Of a stretch of 18,755 nucleotides of DNA, positions 1 through 8,693 are shown piece by piece (within the stretch, counting starts at the first letter, position 1; each line of letters starts with the position of its first letter). The position numbers and the translations under genes are program-made. Location of the stretch: positions 1 to 18,755 of the forward strand of contig JAFADH010000179.1 in NCBI GenBank assembly GCA_023424995.1, in the 5' to 3' direction. This DNA is from Bacillota bacterium (GTDB taxonomy: Bacteria > Bacillota > Clostridia > Lachnospirales > Lachnospiraceae). The notes beneath the pieces were generated by a model. The model did no database searches. It saw nothing but the letters and a program-made list of their open reading frames with translations, and was not told the origin of the DNA.

Positions 1-60
1 TCATTAATTATTAATTGGTAATAAAAAAATGTTATTATGTTGAATTCTGTAAGAATGACT

Positions 61-89
61 TTGTAAATTGTATGCTCATGATTTATAAT
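61..89 (+). promoter_or_regulatory. Putative sigma-A promoter upstream of the restriction module
   Basis: TTGTAA (61-66) and TATAAT (84-89) are separated by exactly 17 bases. It is the best promoter match upstream of the gene at 387, so it may drive the restriction-modification operon with a leader of nearly 300 bases. The region is very AT-rich, so a chance match is possible. Confidence 0.4.
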
Positions 90-356
90 GAAAGATAGAG
101 TAGAAAAAGAAAAGTCATGGCCATCACCACAAAAAATCCATGAAATTCAAAATAACAAATATATACAATACAAGGTCGGCTTATTACAACAAACTAAAGG
201 CAGTGTATTGCTGCGCTATACGTTCGGAAAGGAACCAGAGACTAATGCAATAAACTCAAATTGCTTGCAAAAGCTGTTACCAATGTAGAAAGAATGAACT
301 TAAATAAAGATATAAAGATTGGTATTAAGCAAATCAATGATAAAAACAGAATATAA
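88..356 (+). pseudogene. Degraded coding remnant, unrecognised
   Basis: Two protein-like reading frames sit end to end. One runs 88-288, including a stretch YIQYKVGLLQQTKGSVL. The second, one frame away, is open from 246 to the stop at 354-356, including LLAKAVTNVERMNLNKDIK. Joining them near 243-250 would give one continuous lysine-rich protein, which is what a single indel in an old gene would leave. No ribosome binding site precedes the ATG at 88, and that ATG overlaps the -10 of a candidate promoter, so present-day translation of the first frame is doubtful. I do not recognise the family. It could also be chance open frame in AT-rich DNA. Confidence 0.3.
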
Positions 357-386
357 TTACAAGTAAAGCTTGTCTAAGGAGATTAC

Positions 387-1097
387 ATGGAATTTAAATG
401 GATAAGGCCCGACAATAAAGATTTTCGTGTTATTGAATATACGATAGAAGCTGGAGATCCCATATATCAGTTGTCATTAGAAAAGGCGAATTCATTGGCT
501 AAGGATATGAATAAAAATTCACCGTCCGGTGAAGTGAGGGATGAAAATACAATACTTGCAAATTGTTTTGCGGGGTGTATAACTGAAAATGCAGTAATTA
601 TGAGATTAAACGATTATGCAGAATTTAGGAAAAAGAATATACATGCAAAAGCTACTGATTTTGATAAAAAACGAGATTCTGACCAGATTGATATTATTGT
701 CTGTAAGAAGGATAAAGCTGGTGATCAATCCAAATCGGTTACGATAGAAGTAAGGTCATCTTATGCCAGAGTACAAAATAATTATAAGCGGTATACAGAA
801 TGGTTTTCTATTGTGGGAAATTATGTAACCGAGAATAAAATGCGAGAGCTAATAAAGGATTATTATATTACTGTTATATTTAATTTTCCACAAGATAAAA
901 TGTATGAAAAGATGATTTCTGGAGAACCCATCAGCTTGCAAATTGCAGCTGGTTGTAGCAAAGAATTCTTGGAAGAGAATGGTACAACAGATGATTTGAA
1001 GAATAATGGTGCGGTGTATAAGGTTATAAAACCATTGGTCAAGGGATTTCCGGTGAATCAGGTTATGAATCAAATTTTTAAAAAATTGGATATCTAA
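387..1097 (+). CDS. Hypothetical protein with PD-(D/E)xK-like pattern, first gene of a type III R-M operon
   Basis: This 236-residue soluble protein has a good start: AAGGAG lies six bases before the ATG. I do not recognise a named family. Visible is an acidic residue E67 in a helix-like stretch (GCITENAV), then SDQIDIIV around 98-105 (D99, D102), then VTIEVRSS around 118-125 (E121, R123). That D, strand, E-x-R/K layout is how the PD-(D/E)xK nuclease core often looks, with Arg in place of the usual Lys. Its stop lies 17 bases before the mod start, so it belongs to the R-M operon. It may be an accessory nuclease, a specificity or control factor, or a separate defence gene. The fold assignment is inference from motif spacing only. 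Confidence 0.55.
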   Translation: MEFKWIRPDNKDFRVIEYTIEAGDPIYQLSLEKANSLAKDMNKNSPSGEVRDENTILANCFAGCITENAVIMRLNDYAEFRKKNIHAKATDFDKKRDSDQIDIIVCKKDKAGDQSKSVTIEVRSSYARVQNNYKRYTEWFSIVGNYVTENKMRELIKDYYITVIFNFPQDKMYEKMISGEPISLQIAAGCSKEFLEENGTTDDLKNNGAVYKVIKPLVKGFPVNQVMNQIFKKLDI

Positions 1098-1114
1098 TAC
1101 AGAAGGAGATACAT

Positions 1115-3025
1115 ATGGAATATAGAAAAGTAAATCAACAGATTAATGACATAGTTGATGAAAATATAAAAAAATTGGAACAGCTCTTTCCATCGGTTGT
1201 TAGAGACGGAGAGATAGACTTTGAAGCGCTTAGAGAAGAATTTGGGCAATATAGTGAAGTGAGCAGTGAGAAATATGAAATGAATTGGGTCGGTAAGAAA
1301 AATGCAAAGAAGGTCGCACAAGAAGATTGTGTTGGGAAAACATTAAAGTATATTCCAGGGGAAGGCAATGAAGAAGAATTGACAAAGAACCTGTATATAG
1401 AAGGTGATAATCTGGAAGTACTGAAACTATTAAGACAGAATTATTACGCATCCGTTAAGGTAATATATATTGATCCGCCGTATAATACAGGAAATGATTT
1501 TGTATACAACGATTCGTTTGATATGGAGGAACATGGCAGTGAAGTGGCGGAAGGCAACAAAAGTGATATGGGAGAGCGATATACCGTAAATACTAAATCA
1601 AAAAATAGATATCATGCGAATTGGTTAAATATGATCTATCCACGTTTGAAAATTGCAAAAGACTTACTAAGAGAAGACGGTGTCATATTTATTTCTATAG
1701 ATGATAATGAAGCGAATAATTTAATTAAAGTGTGTAACGAAATATTTGGAGAAGATAATTATGTTGCCGGTTTTCCGTGGAGAAAAAGAACTGCCAAGTC
1801 AGATGTACCATTTGGAGTTTCACAAGATTATGAACAGATAGTATGTTATGCCAGATCCGGAGCATTTGAGGCAAGTATAGAGGGGAAGGAGAGAAAATAT
1901 TATGTTAGTAATGATTTCCCAAACAGACCTTGGAGAATACATGATTTGACAAAACAGACAACAGCCGGTGAAAGGCCAAATAGCTATTTTACGATAGTGA
2001 ATCCGAAAACAGGAGAAAAATACCCTGCAAATCCTAATGCAACATGGAGAATCACTGTGGATACCTTCGATGATTATTATAACAGCGGACGAATTGTATT
2101 TCCGGGTGATTATGATTTTTTAAAAATTTCTAAGCCTGTTTTAAGGTATTGGAAGGAAGATGATGTTAAAAAAGCAGGAGATAACTTTGGACGAGTAGCG
2201 GTAAGCACTCATTTGCCGGAAAGTGTTGGTATGTCTCAAGACGGAACTAAGGAAATTACGGAATTATTTAATGCTAAGGTATTTAATTTTCCTAAACCGG
2301 TCTCATTACTTAAGTTTTTGTTATCAATAATAAATTGTGATGACGCACTTGTTCTGGATTTCTTTTCGGGCTCGGCATCTATGGCACATGCAGTTATGGA
2401 AATAAATGCAGAAGATGAAGGTCATCGACGATATGTGCTGGTTCAACTTCCGGAAGAATGTGAAGAAAACTCGGAAGCATACAAGAATGGCTATAAAGAT
2501 ATATGTGAAATTGGAAAAGAACGCATACGTCGTGCAGGAAAGAAAATAAAAGATGATTACCCTGATAGAAATGTTGATACTGGGTTCCGGGTATTCAGAG
2601 TTGCAGATACAAATATTAAATGGAATTCCTTAATAGATATCGGCCAGTTAGACATTACTCAACTCGAAATGACACCTGACCTTGCTGATTTCATGCCGGG
2701 AACAAAGGATATTGATGTTGTTTATGAATTAATGCTGAGGCAGCGTGATGTCACATTGTCAGAAACTCTGGAAAAGTTAGAGGATATTGGAGGACGCACT
2801 TATCTGTATGCGAGCGGTTATCTTGTATGTCTGGAAACAGTCATTACAGAAGAAATCGTCGATAAGCTGGCAGCAATTGACCCGCTTCCGATTAAATTTA
2901 TATTCAGAGATTCGGCATTTAAAGATGATATTGCATTGAAAGATGAAACATTCCGAAGATTAAAGGTTCTTATCGAGAAAAATTCCGGAACCGGCAAGCA
3001 ATCATATACTGTGGAATTTATCTGA
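1115..3025 (+). CDS. mod: Type III restriction-modification methyltransferase (Mod)
   Basis: This 636-residue beta-class N6-adenine DNA methyltransferase is the sequence-recognising and modifying subunit of a type III system. The catalytic motif IV is DPPY at 120-123, followed by NTGNDF. The S-adenosylmethionine motif I comes late, D415-FFSGSAS, with Ala replacing the usual last Gly. This IV-then-I order defines the beta class. The region between the two (about 200-400) should hold the target-recognition domain. The C-terminal third (about 500-636) probably contacts Res. The start has AGAAGGAG seven bases upstream, and res begins 13 bases after its stop. Length and motif order are typical, and no frameshift or simple repeat tract suggesting phase variation was seen. 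Base composition is AT-rich like its two operon partners and unlike the sulfur genes downstream. Confidence 0.95.
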   Translation: MEYRKVNQQINDIVDENIKKLEQLFPSVVRDGEIDFEALREEFGQYSEVSSEKYEMNWVGKKNAKKVAQEDCVGKTLKYIPGEGNEEELTKNLYIEGDNLEVLKLLRQNYYASVKVIYIDPPYNTGNDFVYNDSFDMEEHGSEVAEGNKSDMGERYTVNTKSKNRYHANWLNMIYPRLKIAKDLLREDGVIFISIDDNEANNLIKVCNEIFGEDNYVAGFPWRKRTAKSDVPFGVSQDYEQIVCYARSGAFEASIEGKERKYYVSNDFPNRPWRIHDLTKQTTAGERPNSYFTIVNPKTGEKYPANPNATWRITVDTFDDYYNSGRIVFPGDYDFLKISKPVLRYWKEDDVKKAGDNFGRVAVSTHLPESVGMSQDGTKEITELFNAKVFNFPKPVSLLKFLLSIINCDDALVLDFFSGSASMAHAVMEINAEDEGHRRYVLVQLPEECEENSEAYKNGYKDICEIGKERIRRAGKKIKDDYPDRNVDTGFRVFRVADTNIKWNSLIDIGQLDITQLEMTPDLADFMPGTKDIDVVYELMLRQRDVTLSETLEKLEDIGGRTYLYASGYLVCLETVITEEIVDKLAAIDPLPIKFIFRDSAFKDDIALKDETFRRLKVLIEKNSGTGKQSYTVEFI

Positions 3026-3038
3026 GGAGGATCGAATT

Positions 3039-6000
3039 ATGGGAAAACGTGTTGCGTTCCGGTTCAGTGATGACTTGGATTATCAGCTGCAGGCTATCAA
3101 TTCTACAGTAAATCTTTTTAAAGGATTATCCAGGCAGACAGATGGTATCTATCGTCCGAATCGTATCAGAAAAACGGGTGAAGGAGACCCTGTTCGAAAT
3201 ATTGATATAGTAGCAGGAAGCAGGTTATTAGAGAATCTAAGAGGAATTCAGCTTTCAAACAATTTGTTTGCAGACAATGCGCTTGCGGATGGTTATAACT
3301 TTACAATTGAAATGGAAACTGGTACAGGTAAAACCTATGTGTATCTGCGTACCATTTTGGAACTTTACCGGGAATATGGATTTAAGAAGTTCATTATCGT
3401 TGTTCCTTCAATTGCTATCCGTAAAGGTGTTGAAAAATCCATGGAGCAGCTTCAGGACCACTTTAAGCGTTTATATAATATGGATATTGCTAAGCATAGC
3501 TTTATCTATGATAGCGGCAATCCAAAACAGGTTGGCTCCAAACTGGTTGAAAGTAATGATCTGAGTATCTGCGTTATGAATATACAGGCATTTAACAAGG
3601 ATACCAATAAGATTCGTGTTGAGGATGAGTACGGCCAGATTATATGGGAAGACATCAAATATATCAAGCCGGTAGTAATTATCGATGAGCCGCAGAAGAT
3701 TGAAGGAACAAAGAAAAATAAGTCAAAATCACTGAAGGCAATTGAAGAATTACAGCCCTTGTTTGTTCTTAGGTATTCTGCAACACATAAACAATTGTTT
3801 AATCAGGTCTATAAGCTCGATTCTTATGCAGCGTATCAGAAAGACCTTGTAAAAAGGATTGAGGTTAAGACGGTACACGGAATAATACCAAAAGATTATC
3901 CTTATATTCGTTATGTGTCTTTTACTTCTGATTTGAAGGCAAGGATTGAGATATTCAAACAGGAACAGGGAGGAGTGATCCGTTTTAAGAAAGTGGATGT
4001 GCGTGGCGGAGCTTCTCTTGATGAGCTGTCGGGTAATCTGCCGCAGTATAAGAATATGAGTATAACAGAAGAACCGCATAAGCTGAAGCCTCTGGCAGTT
4101 TCTGCAATGGATAAAATTATTCATCTGGAACAAGGACACAGCAATTATGAAATAGTAAAAAATGAGGCTATCCGCATCCAGATCAGGCTGGCAATTAAGA
4201 ATCATTTTGAAAAGCAGCTTGCCATCCTCCGAAAAGGAAGAAAAATTAAGGCTCTTACACTGTTTTTTATCGACTCTGTAGATAAGGTGCGTGATAACAC
4301 CGCTCCGGACGGCAGAGGTGAATACCTGCGTATTTTTGATGAAGAATACGAAAAAGCCATAGAAATATATGGCGCAGCCATCGAAAAGAACATAGAGTAT
4401 TTTCCGGACTATAAAAATGTTCAGGCGGTGCGGGAAGGTTATTTTGCGATGGATGCAAAGAAAAACATAGTTGAGATTGAAGATTGGGATTCTTCGGCAG
4501 ATGATGCTAATACAAATGTAAAAGCGAAATCTCAGGAAGACATCGACAGAGGAATCAGCTTGATTCTGGAAAAGAAAGATGAATTGATTTCTTTTGAGGA
4601 GCCGCTGGCATTTATTTTCTCTCATTCTGCTTTACGTGAAGGCTGGGATAATCCGAATGTGTTTACCCTTTGCACTTTAAAAGCCGGAGGTTCGGATATT
4701 GCAAAGAAACAGGAAATTGGACGAGGCTTGAGGCTGCCTGTAGATATTACCGGTAATAGATGCCTTGATGCGGGAATTAATCAGCTGACCGTTATTGCAA
4801 ATGACTATTATGACCATTTTGCGGAGGCGCTGCAAAAAGATTATAATGATAATATGAACTATGATAAGAATGAGGTTACTGCTGAAGTGCTGATTTCTGC
4901 CTTAAAGAATGCAGGAGTACCGGCGCTTAAGATTACTGCAGAGCTCGTAGATACATTTAAACAGGAATTGGTTTCTAATGGTGTTATGAATACATCGAAT
5001 ATTATAAGCGGCACACCGGAACAGACGACAAAGCTCTTTGAAAAATTGCAGTTTAATGATGAAATCCTCGCAGAGCATACGGAAAATATAAAGAAGCAGT
5101 TTGTAGAGCTGATGCTTCAAAAAGGCAGCCGAAAGATAGAGGTTCTTAATGGTGATAATGAACCGTATGAGAACCGCGTGCGCTCTTTTGTTTCACAGGA
5201 TGAATTTAAGGAATTCTATTATAACTTATGCAGCCATCTGTCAAAGAAAACGATATATAAATTCCAAATTGATAAGGATAAGTTCATCAATGATTGTATT
5301 AGGGATTTAAATGATTTCCTGCGTTTTATGGGGGCAAAGAATGCTTATGAAATAGAAACAGGGAAAGGAACATTTAATGATTCTGCTATGTTTGTGATGA
5401 AAGGAAGCAATTATAAAATCGGCGGAATGGAGATTGATATTACATCTGAGTCAAAAAGTGATTTTGAAATAGCCAATTTCATCATGTTTCATACAATGCT
5501 CCCGAGACTGGTAATATTCAAGATTATTAAAGGCATAGAGAGAAGAGAGCTTTTGAATAATCAGGATATTCTGGATGCGGTTACGCAGAAAATCCGTAAG
5601 AGGCTTAACGATGCAAAGGCTGAAAATATCACATCGTATGAAGTGATTAATGGTTATGAGAGCGATATTAGAAATATATTTGAATTGGATTCTATCAGTG
5701 AAATAGACTTTGAGAAGGATTGGCGCGTGTTCCAAGCCAACGCTGACCGCAGCTGTGCTATGAATGAATATTATAAAATGGATAGCAGGGGAGAGAAGGA
5801 ATTCGCTGAGAAATTAGAGAATAATCAGAATGTTCTGATGTTCACTAAGTTGAAAAAGGGCGGGTTTGTCATTGATACTCCTTATGGGAATTATTCTCCG
5901 GATTGGGCTGTTATATGCCGTAAGGAGGGATTGGAACAGCCGGAGATGGGTATTTACTTCATAGTGGAGACAAAAGCCGGAAAGGCAGATAACACATTAC

Positions 6001-6137
6001 AGACTATGGAGATTAATAAAATTAAGTGCGGCAAATTGCACTTTAAAGCTGTTTCTGACGCAGTAAATTTTGACTGGGTAAGTAGCTATGAGCATTTTAG
6101 AGCTAAGTTTGGATTAAGAGAAAGTGAATTAGAATAA
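3039..6137 (+). CDS. res: Type III restriction enzyme subunit (Res), helicase-nuclease
   Basis: This 1032-residue protein is an ATP-dependent translocase with a C-terminal nuclease that cuts unmodified DNA in complex with Mod. The superfamily 2 motor shows Walker A ETGTGKT (93-99), motif II DEPQ (216-219), motif III-like RYSATH (245-250) and motif VI QEIGRGLR (558-565). Near the C terminus YSPDW (952-956) followed by VETKAGK (E977, K979) gives the P-D...E-x-K nuclease core at the spacing expected of type III Res proteins. GAGGAGG precedes the ATG. All key catalytic residues are present and the frame is intact, so the system looks functional. A large minus-strand open frame inside it (3750-4625) is a shadow. 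Confidence 0.95.
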   Translation: MGKRVAFRFSDDLDYQLQAINSTVNLFKGLSRQTDGIYRPNRIRKTGEGDPVRNIDIVAGSRLLENLRGIQLSNNLFADNALADGYNFTIEMETGTGKTYVYLRTILELYREYGFKKFIIVVPSIAIRKGVEKSMEQLQDHFKRLYNMDIAKHSFIYDSGNPKQVGSKLVESNDLSICVMNIQAFNKDTNKIRVEDEYGQIIWEDIKYIKPVVIIDEPQKIEGTKKNKSKSLKAIEELQPLFVLRYSATHKQLFNQVYKLDSYAAYQKDLVKRIEVKTVHGIIPKDYPYIRYVSFTSDLKARIEIFKQEQGGVIRFKKVDVRGGASLDELSGNLPQYKNMSITEEPHKLKPLAVSAMDKIIHLEQGHSNYEIVKNEAIRIQIRLAIKNHFEKQLAILRKGRKIKALTLFFIDSVDKVRDNTAPDGRGEYLRIFDEEYEKAIEIYGAAIEKNIEYFPDYKNVQAVREGYFAMDAKKNIVEIEDWDSSADDANTNVKAKSQEDIDRGISLILEKKDELISFEEPLAFIFSHSALREGWDNPNVFTLCTLKAGGSDIAKKQEIGRGLRLPVDITGNRCLDAGINQLTVIANDYYDHFAEALQKDYNDNMNYDKNEVTAEVLISALKNAGVPALKITAELVDTFKQELVSNGVMNTSNIISGTPEQTTKLFEKLQFNDEILAEHTENIKKQFVELMLQKGSRKIEVLNGDNEPYENRVRSFVSQDEFKEFYYNLCSHLSKKTIYKFQIDKDKFINDCIRDLNDFLRFMGAKNAYEIETGKGTFNDSAMFVMKGSNYKIGGMEIDITSESKSDFEIANFIMFHTMLPRLVIFKIIKGIERRELLNNQDILDAVTQKIRKRLNDAKAENITSYEVINGYESDIRNIFELDSISEIDFEKDWRVFQANADRSCAMNEYYKMDSRGEKEFAEKLENNQNVLMFTKLKKGGFVIDTPYGNYSPDWAVICRKEGLEQPEMGIYFIVETKAGKADNTLQTMEINKIKCGKLHFKAVSDAVNFDWVSSYEHFRAKFGLRESELE

Positions 6138-6149
6138 GGAAGGTATATT

Positions 6150-6221
6150 ATGGCTGACATAAAATATGAAATCATCAAAGAAACGAGACCGTTTCAAAGT
6201 TCGTGTAACGCAAAAAACTGA
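6150..6221 (+). pseudogene. 5' stub of a YdbC/PC4-like ssDNA-binding protein gene
   Basis: A 23-codon frame begins 12 bases after res with an AAGGAAGG ribosome binding site five bases before the ATG. Its first eleven residues, MADIKYEIIKE, match how I remember Firmicute YdbC-type proteins (PC4 family) beginning. After that, from about 6183, similarity ends and a stop follows at 6219-6221. A good translation signal attached to only the start of a known protein suggests the rest was deleted or displaced. The family call rests on memory of a short N terminus. The alternative is a genuine 23-residue peptide. Confidence 0.4.
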
Positions 6222-6243
6222 TATAAAGTCTTAATAGTTACTT

Positions 6244-6278
6244 ATGGGCAAGGCCATCTTTTACCGGTTCTTGCCCAT
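6244..6278. terminator. Hairpin downstream of the R-M operon
   Basis: ATGGGCAAG (6244-6252) and CTTGCCCAT (6270-6278) form a perfect 9-bp stem with a 17-base loop. No T-run follows on the plus strand, so it would be a weak intrinsic terminator or an mRNA 3'-end structure. Confidence 0.4.
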
Positions 6279-6290
6279 GCTTGCATTATA

Positions 6291-6337
6291 AAAACTGTTT
6301 TGGGGTTGTCAAGTAAGACTCCCCTGCGGGCAGTTTT
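6291..6337. terminator. Probable terminator between res and the XRE gene
   Basis: AAAACTG (6291-6297) pairs with CAGTTTT (6331-6337), and an inner GGGG/CCCC pair lies between them. Read on the minus strand the stem is followed by TTTTTAT, fitting termination of the XRE gene. On the plus strand it ends in TTTT and could also stop the R-M transcript. Confidence 0.5.
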
Positions 6338-6421
6338 GTGTCACTTGTAAATATATTACATATTTTCCTGTTGGCGTTAATACACCAAGATTTTAGTATT
6401 ATCAAGTCTGATTTTATCATT

Positions 6422-7120
6422 TTACAATTCGCTTAAATAAACCATATCCGTTATATCTGCGACACGTATTCTTTTTCCGGTTTTTATATTTAAAATCCCG
6501 CAATCATAGCTTTGAATAATACCTTTTATTTCATCGCCGCCGATAAATATTCTAGTCAATTTATCGCATTCCCGGCTGAATATACACTTTTTACCGTGTA
6601 GTCTTTCTATAATAAAATTAAAGCCGGCATCAAATTCTTCTGTATCAGTGATACCTTTTTTATTAATAGGCATTTGGATTATGTCGTAAGATTTTACCGC
6701 CTTTCTTTTTATAATACACCATTTAGCTTTTCCATGAAGTATCCTCTTCCCATAAAAATATTTATTATCATACCCAAGTATTATTATTTTCCATCCATCT
6801 CCCAATAGTGAATTCGCAAAAAAGTTAAATTGTATAATACACCATTTTCCGACAACCGTATTTAATATACCGTCTTCTGTACTGTCTGAATAATTGACGG
6901 CTGCTAATGGTATTAATTCTTCGATTTTATCATTTGCTAAATAATCCAGGCTTACGCCAAAAAGCTGCCCTATTATAATTAAATTATCAATATCAGGTAA
7001 TGAATTTCCTGATTCCCATTTGGACACTGCTTGTCTGCTGACATGGCATCTTTCAGCAATATTCTCTTGTGATAATCCCCTCGTTTTACGGAGTCTTTCC
7101 AATTTATCTGCAAATTTCAT
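6422..7120 (-). CDS. XRE-family transcriptional regulator with unknown C-terminal domain
   Basis: This 232-residue protein has an N-terminal Cro/C1-type helix-turn-helix (about residues 4-60), recognisable from LSQENIAE, HVSRQAVSKWESG and PDIDNLI. The remaining 170 residues are rich in beta-strand-like and lysine-rich segments and match no domain I can name. They have no membrane segment or obvious catalytic motif. GGAAGGAG lies seven bases before the ATG, and a good promoter sits at 7150-7178. The gene is monocistronic, bounded by a terminator-like hairpin at 6291-6337. Inverted CCGGTT elements flank its promoter, which suggests autoregulation. It could control neighbouring genes, but nothing in the sequence says which. 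Confidence 0.85.
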   Translation of the reverse strand: MKFADKLERLRKTRGLSQENIAERCHVSRQAVSKWESGNSLPDIDNLIIIGQLFGVSLDYLANDKIEELIPLAAVNYSDSTEDGILNTVVGKWCIIQFNFFANSLLGDGWKIIILGYDNKYFYGKRILHGKAKWCIIKRKAVKSYDIIQMPINKKGITDTEEFDAGFNFIIERLHGKKCIFSRECDKLTRIFIGGDEIKGIIQSYDCGILNIKTGKRIRVADITDMVYLSEL

Positions 7121-7149
7121 TTGTAATGCTCCTTCCGGTTAATACTTAT

Positions 7150-7178
7150 ATCATAATAAAAACATCATATAATATCAA
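7150..7178 (-). promoter_or_regulatory. Sigma-A promoter of the XRE gene with flanking inverted repeat
   Basis: On the minus strand TTGATA (7178-7173) and TATGAT (7155-7150) are spaced by 17 bases, ending about 30 bases before the gene start. CCGGTT at 7135-7140 and AACCGG at 7181-7186 form inverted half-sites on either side, a plausible operator for the encoded helix-turn-helix protein. Confidence 0.6.
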
Positions 7179-7315
7179 TAAACCGGTACTTTCTTTTGTT
7201 AACTGTTAGTTGCAATACGAATTTAACACCACAATATCCGATACTTCTTGCGGCAGGAGATGCAATTCCATTTATCCCCGCAGACATAATAAAAGAAAGT
7301 GCGAAAATAATCAAG

Positions 7316-7363
7316 AAAACAGATCTGGACATGGTCTTAACCGCCCTGCCTCAGGTCTGTTTT
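7316..7363. terminator. Probable terminator downstream of the AraC-type response regulator
   Basis: AAAACAGATCTG (7316-7327) pairs with CAGGTCTGTTTT (7352-7363) over 12 bp with one G-U, around a 24-base loop. Read on the minus strand the stem runs into TTTTCTTG, placing it about 130 bases past the end of the response regulator. The rest of the 7121-7488 gap holds only the XRE promoter; an open frame there has no ribosome binding site. Confidence 0.5.
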
Positions 7364-7488
7364 TCGTCTCTGTGCCATATCTGCTATGAAAAATCAATAA
7401 TCGGGACCGGCTTCTCCGTATCCCGCCTCCCTGCCTGTAAAGTACACTATGTCAAGGAACTATACCAATAAACACCTTTAAATTAACA

Positions 7489-8589
7489 TTATATCTGATA
7501 ATCATTAAAAGCATTGCTCCGAAATTCAGTAGGACTTAAGCCATAGATCTTTTTAAACTGCTTTGAAAAGTAATTTATGTCCTTATATCCCAGCTGGTAG
7601 CATATTTCGTAGATTTTCTTTTCGGGATGCTTAAACAGGTATTCTGCCCGGGTCATTTTAATCAAGGTAACATAGTCGTTAAAATGTATTCCGACCTTGG
7701 TATAAAAGTTGTTGCTGAGATAGGTATTGTTAATAAAAAACCGGCCGGCGATTTCCTTCAGCTTCAGGTCCGCCTCAGGGTTATCCAGGATATAGGAAAT
7801 GATCTCACTTAAAAGCTTATCATGAATCAGTGGGCACAGTTTTATGATAACCTGTGCCAGATAAGTGATTTTTCCGATATAAAAAGCTTTATAGGAATCA
7901 TCATTTCCTTCATGGATATAATCGATTTCTTCGAAGTAGTGGATATGTATATATTTATCCAGCCAGGTATACTCTGCATAGACTGCCATGATCACATTAT
8001 GGTACATTCTTTTTATGATCAGATCCGCCTTTATCAGATTGTCCTTCATAGCTTCATAAATTCTGTCTATGGTAGTTGTAAATAAAGTTATCAATGATAA
8101 ATCCTTATCCTTAAAGGAATGAATGATCTGAGTTTCCTCCGAGACGGGATAGATCCAGTCATATTCACCGGAGTCCGAAGCGGCAAAATAGCTGTTCTTA
8201 GTGCCGGAAAGGGAAGAAAGATATTTTTTGACCCTCCTTAACAGGGATAGCAGTTCCTTTTCACCGGCGGGCTTAACGAGATAGTCAAAGGCTCCGTATA
8301 TGATTCCCTGGCGGGCATATTGGAATTCGCTGTACTCGCTCAGAAGAATTACACAAGGACACAGGCTTCCGCTTTTTATCTCACGGAGGAGCTGAAGGCC
8401 GTCAATAATCGGCATGCGTATATCGGTAATTACCAGGTCATAGGCGGATTCCCGCAGTAATTTCAGAGCCTGCTTTCCGTTATTTGCCTTTCCGGCTATT
8501 TCGAAGCCCGAATGCTCACCCCAGGCATGCATGCGCATTAATTCCATCAAAAAGATTTCCCTGTCATCCACGATCAAAGCTTTATACAT
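7489..8589 (-). CDS. AraC-type (YesN-like) two-component response regulator
   Basis: This 366-residue protein has an N-terminal receiver domain (about 1-122) with the acidic pair D8/D9, phospho-acceptor D56 in LVITDIRMP, S83 in LLSEYSEF and the conserved lysine K105 in DYLVKPA. A middle region of about 130 residues has no recognised motif. The C-terminal AraC/XylS DNA-binding domain (about 265-366) shows two helix-turn-helix units, LKEIAGRFFINNTYLSNNF and IYEICYQLGYKDINYFSKQF, then the usual YGLSPTEFR ending. Architecture and length match YesN-type regulators of transport operons in Firmicutes. It lies 104 bases downstream of the histidine kinase gene on the same strand, so the two probably form a pair. 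By position it is a candidate regulator of the divergent sulfur operon. Confidence 0.92.
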   Translation of the reverse strand: MYKALIVDDREIFLMELMRMHAWGEHSGFEIAGKANNGKQALKLLRESAYDLVITDIRMPIIDGLQLLREIKSGSLCPCVILLSEYSEFQYARQGIIYGAFDYLVKPAGEKELLSLLRRVKKYLSSLSGTKNSYFAASDSGEYDWIYPVSEETQIIHSFKDKDLSLITLFTTTIDRIYEAMKDNLIKADLIIKRMYHNVIMAVYAEYTWLDKYIHIHYFEEIDYIHEGNDDSYKAFYIGKITYLAQVIIKLCPLIHDKLLSEIISYILDNPEADLKLKEIAGRFFINNTYLSNNFYTKVGIHFNDYVTLIKMTRAEYLFKHPEKKIYEICYQLGYKDINYFSKQFKKIYGLSPTEFRSNAFNDYQI

Positions 8590-8693
8590 ACTAAATCACA
8601 TTCCTTTCGCCGGGACATTCCCATGGCAGCAGTTAAAAACAGATTGCAGGTATCCGGATAATGATCATATCCCATCAGCTAAAGCACGGAGGA

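Noticed and set aside
3750..4625. 291-codon minus-strand frame inside res
   Set aside because: It is antisense to a conserved helicase and its translation is Cys/Phe/Ile-rich without motifs, so it is a shadow of the res coding frame.
6290..6345. Possible insertion-sequence end near the res stub
   Set aside because: The inverted sequence is better explained as a terminator, and no transposase, target duplication or second terminal repeat was found.
7196..7471. 91-codon plus-strand frame between the XRE gene and the response regulator
   Set aside because: It starts at TTG with no ribosome site, overlaps a 12-bp hairpin at 7316-7363, and matches no family I recognise.
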